Positions 25,401 to 34,991 are shown, counted from the stretch's first letter. The stretch: DNA of 39,639 nt from a marine bacterium B5-7 (GCA_021604525.1 BQJD01000033.1:1-39639), one strand, 5' to 3'. The notes: a model not told the origin generated them from the sequence alone. Numbers and translations: made by a program.

Positions 25401-26834
25401 GTGGCGTTCAGTGACGCCCGCTTTGTTGCTGCTGACGGTGAGCTCACAGTCGATGTCGTCATAATCGGTGCCGGTGCAGCCGGCATAACCCTGGCCGACA
25501 GTCTGAGCGGCCGTGGCATGAAGGTCATCGTTGTTGAAAGCGGCGGCTTTACTGAGAGCAACGCGCATCAGTTGTTGTATCGCGGCGCCAGTATCGGCAT
25601 ACCCTACCCGCCACTGGAGCGCTCGCGATTACGCTACTTCGGTGGCACCACCAATCATTGGGCCGGCTGGTGCAGACCGCCAAGGGCGGAAGATTTTGCT
25701 GCCCGGGCCTGGGTGCCGAACAGCGGTTGGCCGATAACTCTTGATGACCTTGATAACTATCTCGCCAGGGCTGCCGGTCGCTGCGATCTTGCGGGCGACA
25801 GTTTTCAACTCGATGACTGGCTAACCCCACAAGATCATCTGCCGCCGTTCGATCAACAGGTTTTCGATACCCGCCTAATTCGCTTCAGTCTACCGACCCG
25901 TTTCGCTCAGAAATATAAACAGCGACTCGCCGGTCACGAGGCGGTTACCGTGATGCTGAACGCCAATATGATTGGGCTCGAGATGTCTGATGGTGGAGAT
26001 CATGTCGGTCGGGTACACCTGAAAACACTTGAACAGAAGCCGTTCAGCGTTCGCGCTGCCAAGGTTGTGCTGGCGACCGGCGGTATCGAGAATGCCCGCC
26101 TGTTATTGAGTTCAAGCGCACGCAGCCGCCTTGGCGTGGGTAATGAGCATGACCAGGTGGGGCGATATTTCATGGACCACTTCAAATACGCGCTGGGCAT
26201 CCTGACGATCGAACCCGATGTGCCCCTTGATTTTTATCAGTCACATCACCGTAAAGGGTCGCGGCTCAAAGGTGTGCTGGGGCTGACGCCGGATGTGTTA
26301 CGACGCTTTGAAATTCTGCCGGCCCACACCGAGTTTATTCCATTGCCCGATCAAGCCGAACAGCGACGCTATCGGGTCGATGTGCGCATCGATCCTGCAC
26401 CCAATGTAGATAGTCGAATTCGTCTCGATGCCCCGGTCGACCGGTTCGGCATGCCGAGGGTACTGGTAAATTTGCAGCACACTGAAGTTGCGCAACGGAC
26501 CTTTCGACTTGTTAACGAATTGCTGCACGATGCTTTAAACGGAATGGATATCGGACGATTCGATTCGGCAACAGGATTTAGCGGCAAGGCGAGTCTTGAA
26601 TCTGCCACCGTCACTGCGACCGGTTTTCATCACATGGGTGCAACGCGCATGTCTGATGACCCAGCCAATGGCGTGGTGGATCGTGACTGCCGGGTGCATA
26701 CGGTGGACAACCTTTATATCGCTGGCTGCTCTGTCTTCCCGGGTTATGAAGGCTATCCCACATTAACCCTGGTAGCGCTGGCGCTGCGACTGGCCGATCA
26801 TCTCGCGGATCAGTTTGATGCGGGGTTATCGTAG
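25401..26834 (+). CDS. GMC family FAD-dependent oxidoreductase
   Basis: Flavoprotein of 477 aa in the glucose-methanol-choline family, predicted to oxidise an alcohol or sugar. The FAD-binding motif VVIIGAGAAGITLADSLSGR is at about 19-38, YFGGTTNHWAGWCRP follows, and the C terminus holds HHMGATRMSDDPANGV and LYIAGCSVFPGYEGYPTLTLVAL (given as parts). In many members an Asn pairs with the catalytic His near the NPTLT segment; here the residue is Tyr (YPTLT). The start is a GTG at 25401, close behind gloB; no signal peptide is seen. Its last 25 bp overlap the convergent pyruvyltransferase gene. Substrate unknown. Confidence 0.87.
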   Translation: MAFSDARFVAADGELTVDVVIIGAGAAGITLADSLSGRGMKVIVVESGGFTESNAHQLLYRGASIGIPYPPLERSRLRYFGGTTNHWAGWCRPPRAEDFAARAWVPNSGWPITLDDLDNYLARAAGRCDLAGDSFQLDDWLTPQDHLPPFDQQVFDTRLIRFSLPTRFAQKYKQRLAGHEAVTVMLNANMIGLEMSDGGDHVGRVHLKTLEQKPFSVRAAKVVLATGGIENARLLLSSSARSRLGVGNEHDQVGRYFMDHFKYALGILTIEPDVPLDFYQSHHRKGSRLKGVLGLTPDVLRRFEILPAHTEFIPLPDQAEQRRYRVDVRIDPAPNVDSRIRLDAPVDRFGMPRVLVNLQHTEVAQRTFRLVNELLHDALNGMDIGRFDSATGFSGKASLESATVTATGFHHMGATRMSDDPANGVVDRDCRVHTVDNLYIAGCSVFPGYEGYPTLTLVALALRLADHLADQFDAGLS

Positions 26835-27616
26835 AAGCGGACGTTGATGAAATTCTCACGTAGACTCGATTCATACACTGCCCGATTCTTGAAGTAATTC
26901 CCTGCATGGAAATCGACGCGCTTGTTCAGCAGCGCGCCGACGATCGCCACATGCAGGCGGTCTGTTCGTATGTGTGCGTATCGTTCGATTGCATAGATCA
27001 TCTGTGCAGGATGTGTCAGGTGATCGCCGGTTGTGGAGACATCGAAGTTATCAGGCGGTGTTTTAAACCACAGCGCGCCTTCGGCATCGCCCCTGAAAAA
27101 GTGACCGATGGAACCTTCAGGTGCGACCGGTTTACCGGTAACAAGAGATGAATAAAATGACATATCGTCACAGAAGACAGCACCCGGCTGGTAGTCGATA
27201 CTCTCGAAACGATCACGTGCGAAAAACTTTACATTGTCTGCTTTGCAACACCGTTGATAGCTCGATGGCAGTACGATAATGTGGTGAAACAGGGAGTGGG
27301 TTTTATCGACAAACTTTGCGCCGTCGTTCCAGTAATCACACCAGCCGCCACCACCGCCGTAGATCAATATCGTGTCGCGAGTCATATCCGAAGATAAGTG
27401 ATCGCTCGATTGTTGTTCTGTAAATTTGATTCCAGCGTCAGCCAGAAACTTCAACGTTGCAAAGCGTATCAGGCCGTCGCCCAGGTTACCGGGATTAGGA
27501 ATATAGATAACGGGGCGCTGGTCAATAATATCCACAAGACGATCGCGCAATGCGATGAAGCGCTTCTGCATGTCTTGCCGTGCATCAAGATGGGTGGCAA
27601 ACGCATTGCTGAGCAT
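26810..27616 (-). CDS. Polysaccharide pyruvyl transferase family protein
   Basis: Protein of 268 aa resembling the polysaccharide pyruvyltransferase (CsaB-like) family, which attaches pyruvate ketals to surface sugars. Visible features are the N-terminal NPGNLGDGLIRFATLKFL, ILIYGGGGGWCDYW, IIVLPSSYQRC and the late DRLHVAIVGALL, which match the GT-B-like fold of the family. No polysaccharide gene cluster is adjacent, so the acceptor is unknown. The gene converges on the GMC oxidoreductase with a 25-bp overlap of coding ends. paaK lies upstream on the same strand, 43 bp away. Confidence 0.75.
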   Translation of the reverse strand: MLSNAFATHLDARQDMQKRFIALRDRLVDIIDQRPVIYIPNPGNLGDGLIRFATLKFLADAGIKFTEQQSSDHLSSDMTRDTILIYGGGGGWCDYWNDGAKFVDKTHSLFHHIIVLPSSYQRCCKADNVKFFARDRFESIDYQPGAVFCDDMSFYSSLVTGKPVAPEGSIGHFFRGDAEGALWFKTPPDNFDVSTTGDHLTHPAQMIYAIERYAHIRTDRLHVAIVGALLNKRVDFHAGNYFKNRAVYESSLRENFINVRFYDNPASN

Positions 27617-27659
27617 AAACTCGATTCGGCTGGATTCCAGTCAAAAACTAACAGTATGT

Positions 27660-28958
27660 TCAGGCAGGTTCGCTGGTAACCACGCGTTGTGCCTTGCCCT
27701 GGGACCGTGGCACCGAGCCTGGTACATGAACGACTACTCGCGAGGCGATACCGATGTAAGCTTTCACGGAATGGGCCAGTTCGCGTTCAAGGGCCTCGAT
27801 TCGATTCGCAGGCGTTGCAGGTGCAAGTTCGGCGTTGATAGTCAGACTCGACAGGTTATCTTTGCGCGCGACTTCGATCTGATAGTGCGGTGCCAATCCA
27901 CTGGTTTTAAGTATCAGTTCCTCGATCTGTGAAGGGAACACATTGACACCCCGGATGATGACCATGTCGTCGCTTCGGCCGGTAATCTTGTCAAACCGGC
28001 GCATGGTACGTGCACTGCCGGGGAGCAAGCGGCTCAAGTCACGCGTGCGGTAACGAATAACCGGAAATGCTTCCTTGGTGAGTGAGGTAAAAACCAGTTC
28101 ACCGTGTTCGCCATCAGGTAATGGTTCACCACTCACGGGGTCGATGATCTCCGGGTAAAAATGATCCTCCCAGATAGTCGGCCCGTCTTTGGTTTCAACA
28201 CATTCAGCCGCAACTCCAGGTCCGATGATTTCGGATAATCCGTAGATATCCACCGCATCGATGCCAAGTCGTGCCTCGAGTTCAGCACGCATCTGGTTGG
28301 TCCACGGTTCGGCGCCGAATATGCCAATCTCAAGGGAGCAATCAGCAGCGACCAGTCCCTGTCGTTCCACCTCGTCGGCAATATTCAAACAGTAAGACGG
28401 CGTCACCATGATTATTCGCGGCTTAAAGTCGGTAATGAGTTGAACCTGTTTTTCGGTTTGACCGCCGGACATGGGGATAACAGTGCAACCGAGTCGTTCA
28501 GCACCGTAGTGGGCGCCGAGCCCACCGGTAAACAAACCATAACCGTAGGAGACATGACATAAATCGCCGGGCCTGCCACCGGCGGCATATATCGAGCGTG
28601 CCATCACCTGTGCCCAGGTGTCGATATCGCCTTTGGTATAACCCACTACCGTCGGCTTGCCGGTAGTCCCGCTCGACGCATGGATACGCACCACCTTTTC
28701 CCGTGGCACAGCGAACATACCGAAGGGGTAGTTATCGCGCAGATCCTGTTTTGTCGTTAGCGGGAAACGGTGCAGATCGTCCAGACTTGTTAAATCATCA
28801 GGATGTACGCCTGCATCTGTAAAAGCGCGTCGATAAAACGATACTTTGTTATAGGCGTGATTGAGACTCCAGCGCAAACGCTCAAGTTGCAGTGCTCGCA
28901 GCTCATCGATACTGGCGGTTTCGATAGCCTCAAGTGTTTTTGGATGATCCTGGTTCAT
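27660..28958 (-). CDS. paaK: Phenylacetate--CoA ligase
   Basis: Activates phenylacetate to phenylacetyl-CoA with ATP, the entry step of the aerobic hybrid phenylacetate pathway. 432 aa, standard length. The AMP-forming P-loop is SSGTTGKPT (about 95-103), with YGLFTGGLGAHYGAERLGCTVIP (in parts), FGAEPWTNQMR, DIYGLSEIIGPGVA, RYRTRDLSRLL and GRSDDMVIIRGVNVFPSQIE, all PaaK hallmarks. A strong GGAGG Shine-Dalgarno precedes the ATG at 28958. The other paa genes are 3-7 kb away beyond eptA-pap2. Confidence 0.95.
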   Translation of the reverse strand: MNQDHPKTLEAIETASIDELRALQLERLRWSLNHAYNKVSFYRRAFTDAGVHPDDLTSLDDLHRFPLTTKQDLRDNYPFGMFAVPREKVVRIHASSGTTGKPTVVGYTKGDIDTWAQVMARSIYAAGGRPGDLCHVSYGYGLFTGGLGAHYGAERLGCTVIPMSGGQTEKQVQLITDFKPRIIMVTPSYCLNIADEVERQGLVAADCSLEIGIFGAEPWTNQMRAELEARLGIDAVDIYGLSEIIGPGVAAECVETKDGPTIWEDHFYPEIIDPVSGEPLPDGEHGELVFTSLTKEAFPVIRYRTRDLSRLLPGSARTMRRFDKITGRSDDMVIIRGVNVFPSQIEELILKTSGLAPHYQIEVARKDNLSSLTINAELAPATPANRIEALERELAHSVKAYIGIASRVVVHVPGSVPRSQGKAQRVVTSEPA

Positions 28959-29369
28959 GCTCCCTCCTTATCCGCTAATACCTGTCGCAATATTTTTTAA
29001 AGCAGGTAATTCATTAGTACCCGGTTATGAAAATATACACCGTAGTGCCTCCTCGCGGCATTATTCCTTGCTAGCCACGATCCATGTATTAGTCGCTAAA
29101 GGGCATATCGTCCTGGGTAACGGTAGCGTTTTAGCCTGGATTCAGTTAAGGACGCCATGATGTAAGTCAAATCCCGTGCATGTGCGATGTCAAAGTCAGT
29201 ATAACTTTAACGTTTCAGGCAGGATTTTGCGCCTTGCGGCCAGAATGGACGTCACGGTCATGCGCAGACTTCAGGCACTCTTAAGATTGACTCGTCATTA
29301 TGCCGGCATCACCGATGCTGGACGCAGCACGATAAAAATCAGACCGCTCCGAGATCAATCGCCCCACCA
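28959..29369. other. Intergenic region between paaK and eptA
   Basis: A 411-bp divergent gap, the promoter region for both genes. Near paaK is an ACCTG...CAGGT inverted pair around an AT-rich centre (about 28980-29005). On the plus strand an open frame of 65 codons (GTG 29176 to 29373) ends with an ATGA overlap of the eptA start; its peptide is basic and matches no family I know. No terminator or convincing sigma70 promoter is seen. Confidence 0.5.
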
Positions 29370-31022
29370 ATGAAAAGTCCATCATCACGAATACTTATGG
29401 CCCGGCCATCGATCAATGTCGGCTGGATACTATTATTTTCGGTGATTTATATCGTTTTCGTAGGAAACCGGTTTTTTTGGCAGAAGATAGCAGACATTGT
29501 CGCTTGGCCATCACTCAGTGGTTTGAGTGTGTTCCTGACGTTCGCGGTAACCATGATAGCGGCATTTTTTCTGATTCTGTTGCCGATTACCCAGCGCTAT
29601 CTGTTCAAATCGATCGTGATCATTTTATTTTTCATTGTCGCCCTGGTGTCATGGTTCATGAACGAGTACGGCACGATCATCAATCGCGATATTATCCAGA
29701 GCGCATTGGAAACCGATAGTCTCGAAGCGCGTGAGTTACTGACGACGGGGTTTTTCCTGCACCTTGCAATGTACTGGTTGCTGCCCAGTATTCTGATTCT
29801 ATGGTCGCAACCAAAGTATAGCCGCGGCCTCAGTTTTATAACCAGAACCTCGCTGATGATGGTACTGACGGCAAGTGTGGCAGTACTTACGATATGGATC
29901 GGGTATAAGGATATTTCAGTGCTTGGCAGAAACCACAGTGAACTAAAAATGTTCATCAATCCAACCTACCCGATATACGCCACATGGGAGGTTATTATTG
30001 ATAACGCCGAAGCCGCTCCGGGCAAGCTGATTGCGATCGATAAGGATGCGCACTCTGAGCGACCTGTTCTTTTAGCCGCAAATCATAAGCCAAGAATTGT
30101 GGTCCTGGTGCTGGGCGAGACTGCCCGCGCCGACCATTTCCAGCGTAACGGTTACGACCGGCCAACCACGCCGCTGATGACTCAAGCCAGGGTATTAAAT
30201 TATACGAATGTATCATCATGTGGAACCGCGACTTCGGTATCCGTGCCGTGCATCTTCTCTCATCTTGGTCGCGAATCCTTCAACAGCAGTGATGCATCGC
30301 GTTATGAAAACCTTCTGCATTTGTTACGGGAAACTGGCACTGAGATTTTATGGCGCGAGAACAATACCGGTTGCAAAGGTGTTTGTGATGATTTCGAGAC
30401 GGACAATTTTCGGTTTGCGAATGACAAACGTTTCTGTGACGGTGAAGGATGTTTTGATGAGATCCTGCTTGATGATTTGCGAAGCCGACTATCGTCACAA
30501 ACCAAAGATCTGTTTATCGTGCTTCATCAGGCCGGTAGTCACGGCCCGGCCTACTACCGCCGTTATCCGAAGAGCATGGAATTTTTTTCACCGGTCTGCG
30601 CGAGCGAGTCACCACAGGATTGTTCTCAGGATCAGTTAATCAATGCCTACGACAACACCATACGCTATACCGATTACTTTCTCTCCAAGCTGATCGGGAT
30701 ACTGGATGAGGTATCGGATACCAAACAAACAGCCATGATCTACGTCTCTGATCATGGAGAGTCATTGGGTGAAAATGGAATCTACCTGCATGGATTGCCT
30801 TACACATTTGCACCTGAAGCGCAAACCCATGTACCGATGCTGGTGTGGTTGTCAAAGAGCTTCATTGAAGCAGAAAGGATTGACTATTCGTGTATGGCGT
30901 CTGGTGAGAATCAGCCATTGTCTCACGACAATATATTTCACCTGGTTTTGTCGTTGTTCGATGTTAAAACCACATTGCATATTGCTGATGCCAGCCTCAT
31001 CAAGAACTGCTCAAGCACATGA
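29370..31022 (+). CDS. eptA: Lipid A phosphoethanolamine transferase EptA-like
   Basis: Inner-membrane enzyme that transfers phosphoethanolamine from phosphatidylethanolamine to lipid A phosphate, lowering surface charge and polymyxin binding. 550 aa: five membrane helices in the first 180 residues, then a periplasmic alkaline-phosphatase-fold domain. Zinc and catalytic residues are visible: Glu250 (LVLGETARADHF), nucleophile Thr288 (SCGTATSVSVPC), His391, Asp461-His462 (VSDHGES) and His474 (LHGLPY). Cysteine pairs C284/C294, C335/C339, C356/C361 and C410/C418 fit family disulfides. ATG 29370 is used; ATG 29397 is an alternative. It overlaps the following PAP2 gene by four bases. Confidence 0.93.
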   Translation: MKSPSSRILMARPSINVGWILLFSVIYIVFVGNRFFWQKIADIVAWPSLSGLSVFLTFAVTMIAAFFLILLPITQRYLFKSIVIILFFIVALVSWFMNEYGTIINRDIIQSALETDSLEARELLTTGFFLHLAMYWLLPSILILWSQPKYSRGLSFITRTSLMMVLTASVAVLTIWIGYKDISVLGRNHSELKMFINPTYPIYATWEVIIDNAEAAPGKLIAIDKDAHSERPVLLAANHKPRIVVLVLGETARADHFQRNGYDRPTTPLMTQARVLNYTNVSSCGTATSVSVPCIFSHLGRESFNSSDASRYENLLHLLRETGTEILWRENNTGCKGVCDDFETDNFRFANDKRFCDGEGCFDEILLDDLRSRLSSQTKDLFIVLHQAGSHGPAYYRRYPKSMEFFSPVCASESPQDCSQDQLINAYDNTIRYTDYFLSKLIGILDEVSDTKQTAMIYVSDHGESLGENGIYLHGLPYTFAPEAQTHVPMLVWLSKSFIEAERIDYSCMASGENQPLSHDNIFHLVLSLFDVKTTLHIADASLIKNCSST

Positions 31023-31885
31023 ACCACTCATCGATCGAACAAACAAACCAGGTTCATGGCACAAGTTCGGATAAGACATGCCGGACTCGCGCAGACAATG
31101 AAATGCCCTTGTCGAGACAAATCCTTGTAACGATATCGGTTCTGATTACAACCATTATTTTATTCGATGTAACATCCATTGATTTATGGGTTCAGGACCA
31201 TCTGTTTGACTTTGGCAGCCAGAGTTGGCTGATAAGTGATAATGATAGAATCCTTGATCTCATTTTCTACACCGGTATCAAAAGGGTCTTTTTCAGCGCT
31301 TTCATATTACTTGGTCTGATCCTTGTTATTTGTCGCAAGGCGATTTGGATGAAACGTTACAGAAAGACGTTACTGGTCGTTTTGTTGTCGATGCTTGCCG
31401 TCCCGCTGGCGGTTGGTTCGCTCAAGTCAGTAACACATATGCCTTGTCCGAAACATCTTGAACATTACGGCGGCAAATTTCCCCACGTAACATTATTCAC
31501 TGCCTATCCTGCATCATTCCATGCAAGCAGGATGCCGCAGTGTTATCCGGCGGGACATGCCTCCGGTGCTTTCTCGCTGTTCTCACTTCTGTTTCTGTTT
31601 GGCGGCTTGTGGTCGCGTCGCATTGTTTTGCTGGCAGTCATGACAATCGGCTGGAGCGTGGGCATCTACAAGATGATGATTGGCGATCATTTTCTAAGCC
31701 ATACATTGATATCGATGATTCTCGCGTGGTTGATCATACTGCTGATTGTGCGGGTTATTGGACGCTCTGATCTCGTCGATAATGCAAAACCTGTATCGAA
31801 GGCATACAGGTATGACAAGCGTTTTACCGCTTCCATGGAAACACCCGTAATAACGTACCCGAGTAGTTCCGGATCATCGCAGTAG
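31019..31885 (+). CDS. PAP2-family membrane phosphatase linked to eptA
   Basis: Integral membrane phosphatase of the PAP2/PgpB superfamily, 288 aa with about six hydrophobic helices. Motif 1 is KSVTHMPCP (Lys136), motif 2 CYPAGHASG (His180, with PAGH instead of PSGH) and motif 3 GIYKMMIGDHFLSHTL (His224 or His228). It probably acts on lipid A or undecaprenyl/phosphatidylglycerol phosphates at the periplasmic face. The ATG overlaps the eptA stop (ATGA); an internal ATG at 31103 nearer the first helix is possible. The eptA-pap2 pairing mirrors the mcr-1-pap2 cassette. Confidence 0.87.
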   Translation: MNHSSIEQTNQVHGTSSDKTCRTRADNEMPLSRQILVTISVLITTIILFDVTSIDLWVQDHLFDFGSQSWLISDNDRILDLIFYTGIKRVFFSAFILLGLILVICRKAIWMKRYRKTLLVVLLSMLAVPLAVGSLKSVTHMPCPKHLEHYGGKFPHVTLFTAYPASFHASRMPQCYPAGHASGAFSLFSLLFLFGGLWSRRIVLLAVMTIGWSVGIYKMMIGDHFLSHTLISMILAWLIILLIVRVIGRSDLVDNAKPVSKAYRYDKRFTASMETPVITYPSSSGSSQ

Positions 31886-31931
31886 CATCAACATCAATGA
31901 TATGCGCCAGCCGTTGACCTGAAAAAAATAT

Positions 31932-32363
31932 TCAAGCCGGTAATTCAGTTATCACACCGGATATCAATCGCGATTTACCACGGAACTCGGCTACAACGGC
32001 ACCGCTATCAAGGCACACTCGAATGTCGTAAATGCCATTGCGACCAGCCCTTGAGACTTCCCGCGTACTGGCAATCAATGTGTCGCCGAGTCGGGCCGGC
32101 GCGATGAAATCGATCGTGCAGTTCATTGCCACGGCCCGCTGGTTATATGAGTTGCAGGCGAAGGCGAAACAGCTATCCGCAAAAGTGAAGATGATGCCGC
32201 CGTGACAGGTACCATGTCCATTGATCATGTCGCCGCGAACAATCATTCGCATCTCGGCAGCACCAGGCTTTACCGATAAAAGCGTCATGCCCAGACTTTG
32301 GGAACATTGATCGTCATGCCACATGGTCTTGGCTACTGCCTCTGCAACTTGAGTGTCGTTCAT
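31932..32363 (-). CDS. paaI: Phenylacetyl-CoA pathway thioesterase PaaI
   Basis: Hotdog-fold acyl-CoA thioesterase that releases CoA from ring-hydroxylated phenylacetyl-CoA intermediates, rescuing CoA when the pathway stalls. 143 aa. The diagnostic segment NGHGTCHGGIIFTFADSCFA holds the catalytic Asp63. The ATG at 32363 lies one base after the paaH stop, indicating coupling; in-frame codons back to 32414 would overlap paaH and have no similarity. Confidence 0.93.
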   Translation of the reverse strand: MNDTQVAEAVAKTMWHDDQCSQSLGMTLLSVKPGAAEMRMIVRGDMINGHGTCHGGIIFTFADSCFAFACNSYNQRAVAMNCTIDFIAPARLGDTLIASTREVSRAGRNGIYDIRVCLDSGAVVAEFRGKSRLISGVITELPA

Positions 32364-32364
32364 A

Positions 32365-33900
32365 TCAGTTTTCTGTTGCCAGGAAAGGCTTGCCGGCATA
32401 AACCTGTTGGGCAAGCTTTAGCGATGGCCGGTAGCGATCCGAACCGTAGCTTTGCTGCAGGTGATTGAGCACTGTGTATATCGTATCGAGACCAATGGCG
32501 TCTGCCCATTCAATCGGTCCACGAGGATAGTTCACACCGCCACGCATGGCGATGTCGACGCCTTCAAGTTCGCAGATACCCTGGTGTACCACCTCGGCGG
32601 ACTCATTCGCCAGCATGCTAACCAGCCGCATCACGATAAGCGCCGGGGTATCGGCGATCAGGTAAGAACCGAGTCCCGCAGCTTTTAACAATCCGGCGGC
32701 TTCGTCGGTCACTTGTGGATCGCAGCCGAGTGAAGCACTGATGGCGATAGTGTCGGAAGCGGCATAGTCAAGACACAGATCGATTAGCAACAGGTTGTCG
32801 ATGCCGTCTTCGAAGCCGCGGCGGGTGGCAGTTCGGCCGTCGGTCAAGGCCATGGTTCCAGTGGGCAGTTGAATGACGTCATCGAGTTTGGAATCGCTGG
32901 TTACTTCGATACCGGCACGCTGAAAACGCTCTATCAAAGGCTTAAGAATCGCGCAGTCAGGTGACACACGAATAGCATTCGGTGTTGCCATTGCCGGGTG
33001 CGCCCTTGCTTCGAGTGGCGATGCGTCGTCGCCATAGTCGTAAAAACCGCGACCGCTTTTGCGTCCCAACCGACCACCGTCTACCCGTTCTTTTTGCAAT
33101 AGCGACGGCAGGTATCTAGGATCGTTGTAATAGGCTTCGAATACCGAACAACTCACTGCATAGTTGACGTCGATGCCAATGAGATCAATCAATTCGAATG
33201 GCCCCATGCGAAATCCGCCCGCACCTTTAACAACCTGATCGATAGTAGCAATGTCGGCCGCATTTTCCTCAAGCAGGCGCAGTGCCTCGCCATAAAAGGG
33301 ACGGGCCACCCGATTGACGATAAATCCTGGCGTGGATCGGGCATGTACCGCATGCTTGCGCCAGCGGGTCGCGGTATCGAAAACCTGTGCAGCAACTGTG
33401 GCATCGGTTTCAAGCCCTGATATCACTTCCACCAGCTTCATGATCGGCGCCGGGTTGAAAAAATGCATGCCAACCACCTGACCCGGTCGCTTGAGACCCG
33501 TAGCGATTGCCGTGATGGATAGCGACGAGGTATTGGTGGCCAGGATCGTATCGTCGCCGCACAGTTGTTCGAGGGTTTGAAATAACTGTCGTTTAACATC
33601 GAGATTCTCGACAATCGCCTCGATAACCATCGCGCTGTCGGCCAGGTCTTCGATGCGCTCGGCAGGTATCAGCCGGGTGACGATTGCATCACGGTCGGCG
33701 ACGTCGATACGACCGCGCGACACCAGCTTGTCGAGGCCCTCGGTGGTCTTCTTGATACCGGCAGCGGCTGCGCCATCTGCAGCGTCGTATAGACGCACGG
33801 TATGACCGCCGGCTGCGGCGACCTGAGCGATACCGGCGCCCATGGTGCCGGCGCCGATCACGGCGATGATTTTATCTGTGGTCAATGCGTGTATGGTCAT
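32365..33900 (-). CDS. paaH: 3-hydroxyadipyl-CoA dehydrogenase PaaH
   Basis: NAD-dependent 3-hydroxyacyl-CoA dehydrogenase of 511 aa (E. coli PaaH about 475) that oxidises 3-hydroxyadipyl-CoA in the phenylacetate pathway. The N-terminal Rossmann motif is AVIGAGTMGAGIAQVAAAGG; TNTSSLSITAIA, VVGMHFFNPAPIMKLVEVI and GRKSGRGFYDYGDD identify the family. A second 3HCDH C-terminal domain follows (LANESAEVVHQGI, YPRGPIEWADAIG). It is the middle gene of paaG-paaH-paaI; a GGGAAG Shine-Dalgarno precedes its ATG. Confidence 0.93.
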   Translation of the reverse strand: MTIHALTTDKIIAVIGAGTMGAGIAQVAAAGGHTVRLYDAADGAAAAGIKKTTEGLDKLVSRGRIDVADRDAIVTRLIPAERIEDLADSAMVIEAIVENLDVKRQLFQTLEQLCGDDTILATNTSSLSITAIATGLKRPGQVVGMHFFNPAPIMKLVEVISGLETDATVAAQVFDTATRWRKHAVHARSTPGFIVNRVARPFYGEALRLLEENAADIATIDQVVKGAGGFRMGPFELIDLIGIDVNYAVSCSVFEAYYNDPRYLPSLLQKERVDGGRLGRKSGRGFYDYGDDASPLEARAHPAMATPNAIRVSPDCAILKPLIERFQRAGIEVTSDSKLDDVIQLPTGTMALTDGRTATRRGFEDGIDNLLLIDLCLDYAASDTIAISASLGCDPQVTDEAAGLLKAAGLGSYLIADTPALIVMRLVSMLANESAEVVHQGICELEGVDIAMRGGVNYPRGPIEWADAIGLDTIYTVLNHLQQSYGSDRYRPSLKLAQQVYAGKPFLATEN

Positions 33901-33982
33901 GCAAAAACTTCCCGTCTCGTTTTATAGAATTAAATAACAATCAGACAAAGCGATGGTGTGCCAAAAGTTGTCTGGAACAGAC

Positions 33983-34774
33983 TTATCGGCCTTTGAAGCG
34001 GGGTTGCCGCTTGCCCAGAAAAGCGTCGACACCTTCTTTGTAATCCTCACTGCGTCCGGCAATTCCCTGTAGCCGTGCTTCAAGGTCAAGCTGGTTCTCA
34101 AGATCGTTGACCACAGCGGCGTTGATGGCCTGTTTGGTCAAGCCGAGTCCGACGGTTGGCTGGCCGGCAAAATGTCGGGCCATAGTCAGGCTTTCGGCTT
34201 CAAGGGCGTCATCATCAACGCACTTCCAGATCAGCCCCCACTGTTGCGCCTGCTCTGCGTCAAGCCGATCACCGGTCATTGCCAGTCCCATGGCACGCGC
34301 CCGGCCGAGCAGATTGACCAGTTGCCAGGTACCGCCACTGTCGGGAATGAGGCCGATCTTGCAAAACGCCTGGATGAATACCGCTGAACGAGCCGCAATA
34401 ACGATATCGGCAGCCAGTGCAATATTGGCGCCAGCGCCGGCGGCGATACCGTTGACCGCGCACACAACCGGTTTCGGCAATTCGGTTATCCGTTTGATGA
34501 GTGGATTGTAATTATCGCGAATCGATGCTTCGAGATCGGGCGGTGAACCATCCGCATTCACCTTGCGATCACCAAGGTCCTGTCCGGCACAAAACCCCCG
34601 GCCGCGCCCGGTCATCAAAAGACAGCGAATATCGGCGTTGCTTTCAACTTCCACGAACGCCTCGCGAACTTCGGCATGCATGGTCGAGTTGAAACTGTTC
34701 AGACGATCCGGGCGATTTAATGTCAGCACTGCCACTGCGCTATCGCATTCAAACTCAATGGTCGTAAAGCCCAT
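33983..34774 (-). CDS. paaG: 1,2-epoxyphenylacetyl-CoA isomerase PaaG
   Basis: Crotonase-fold enzyme that converts ring-1,2-epoxyphenylacetyl-CoA to the oxepin form. 263 aa from the ATG at 34774, which has a GGGGA Shine-Dalgarno; the in-frame ATG at 34789 lacks one. The oxyanion-hole segments GRGFCAGQDLGDR (about 58-70) and NGIAAGAGANIALAAD, plus FIQAFCKIGLIPDSGGTW with the catalytic Asp145, are PaaG-specific rather than generic enoyl-CoA hydratase. It leads the minus-strand paaG-paaH-paaI unit and is divergent from paaY. Confidence 0.93.
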   Translation of the reverse strand: MGFTTIEFECDSAVAVLTLNRPDRLNSFNSTMHAEVREAFVEVESNADIRCLLMTGRGRGFCAGQDLGDRKVNADGSPPDLEASIRDNYNPLIKRITELPKPVVCAVNGIAAGAGANIALAADIVIAARSAVFIQAFCKIGLIPDSGGTWQLVNLLGRARAMGLAMTGDRLDAEQAQQWGLIWKCVDDDALEAESLTMARHFAGQPTVGLGLTKQAINAAVVNDLENQLDLEARLQGIAGRSEDYKEGVDAFLGKRQPRFKGR

Positions 34775-34991
34775 GCCGAGATTCCCCATTAATGACGGGT
34801 TCGATTGTGTTAAACGAACTACGCCGTGATGATATCGCCCGCCAATGGATGATTCAAAGCGCGCCGGACATTGCGAGACGTGAAAAGATCACTATAGATC
34901 ATTAAAAACCGACACAGTATTAATTCCGATATGAGTCAAGTTTCAACATCGTATCATTGACTTGAATTGCCACCCGTACCTGGAAACTGCC
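34775..34991. promoter_or_regulatory. Divergent paaG/paaY control region
   Basis: About 215 bp between divergent paa genes. It contains an inverted pair TCAAGT (34936-34941) / ACTTGA (34960-34965), 24 bp centre to centre, about 30 bp before paaY, and GATC-N6-GATC at 34887-34900. Either could bind a PaaX- or PaaR-type repressor, but neither matches a consensus I can verify. Confidence 0.25.
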
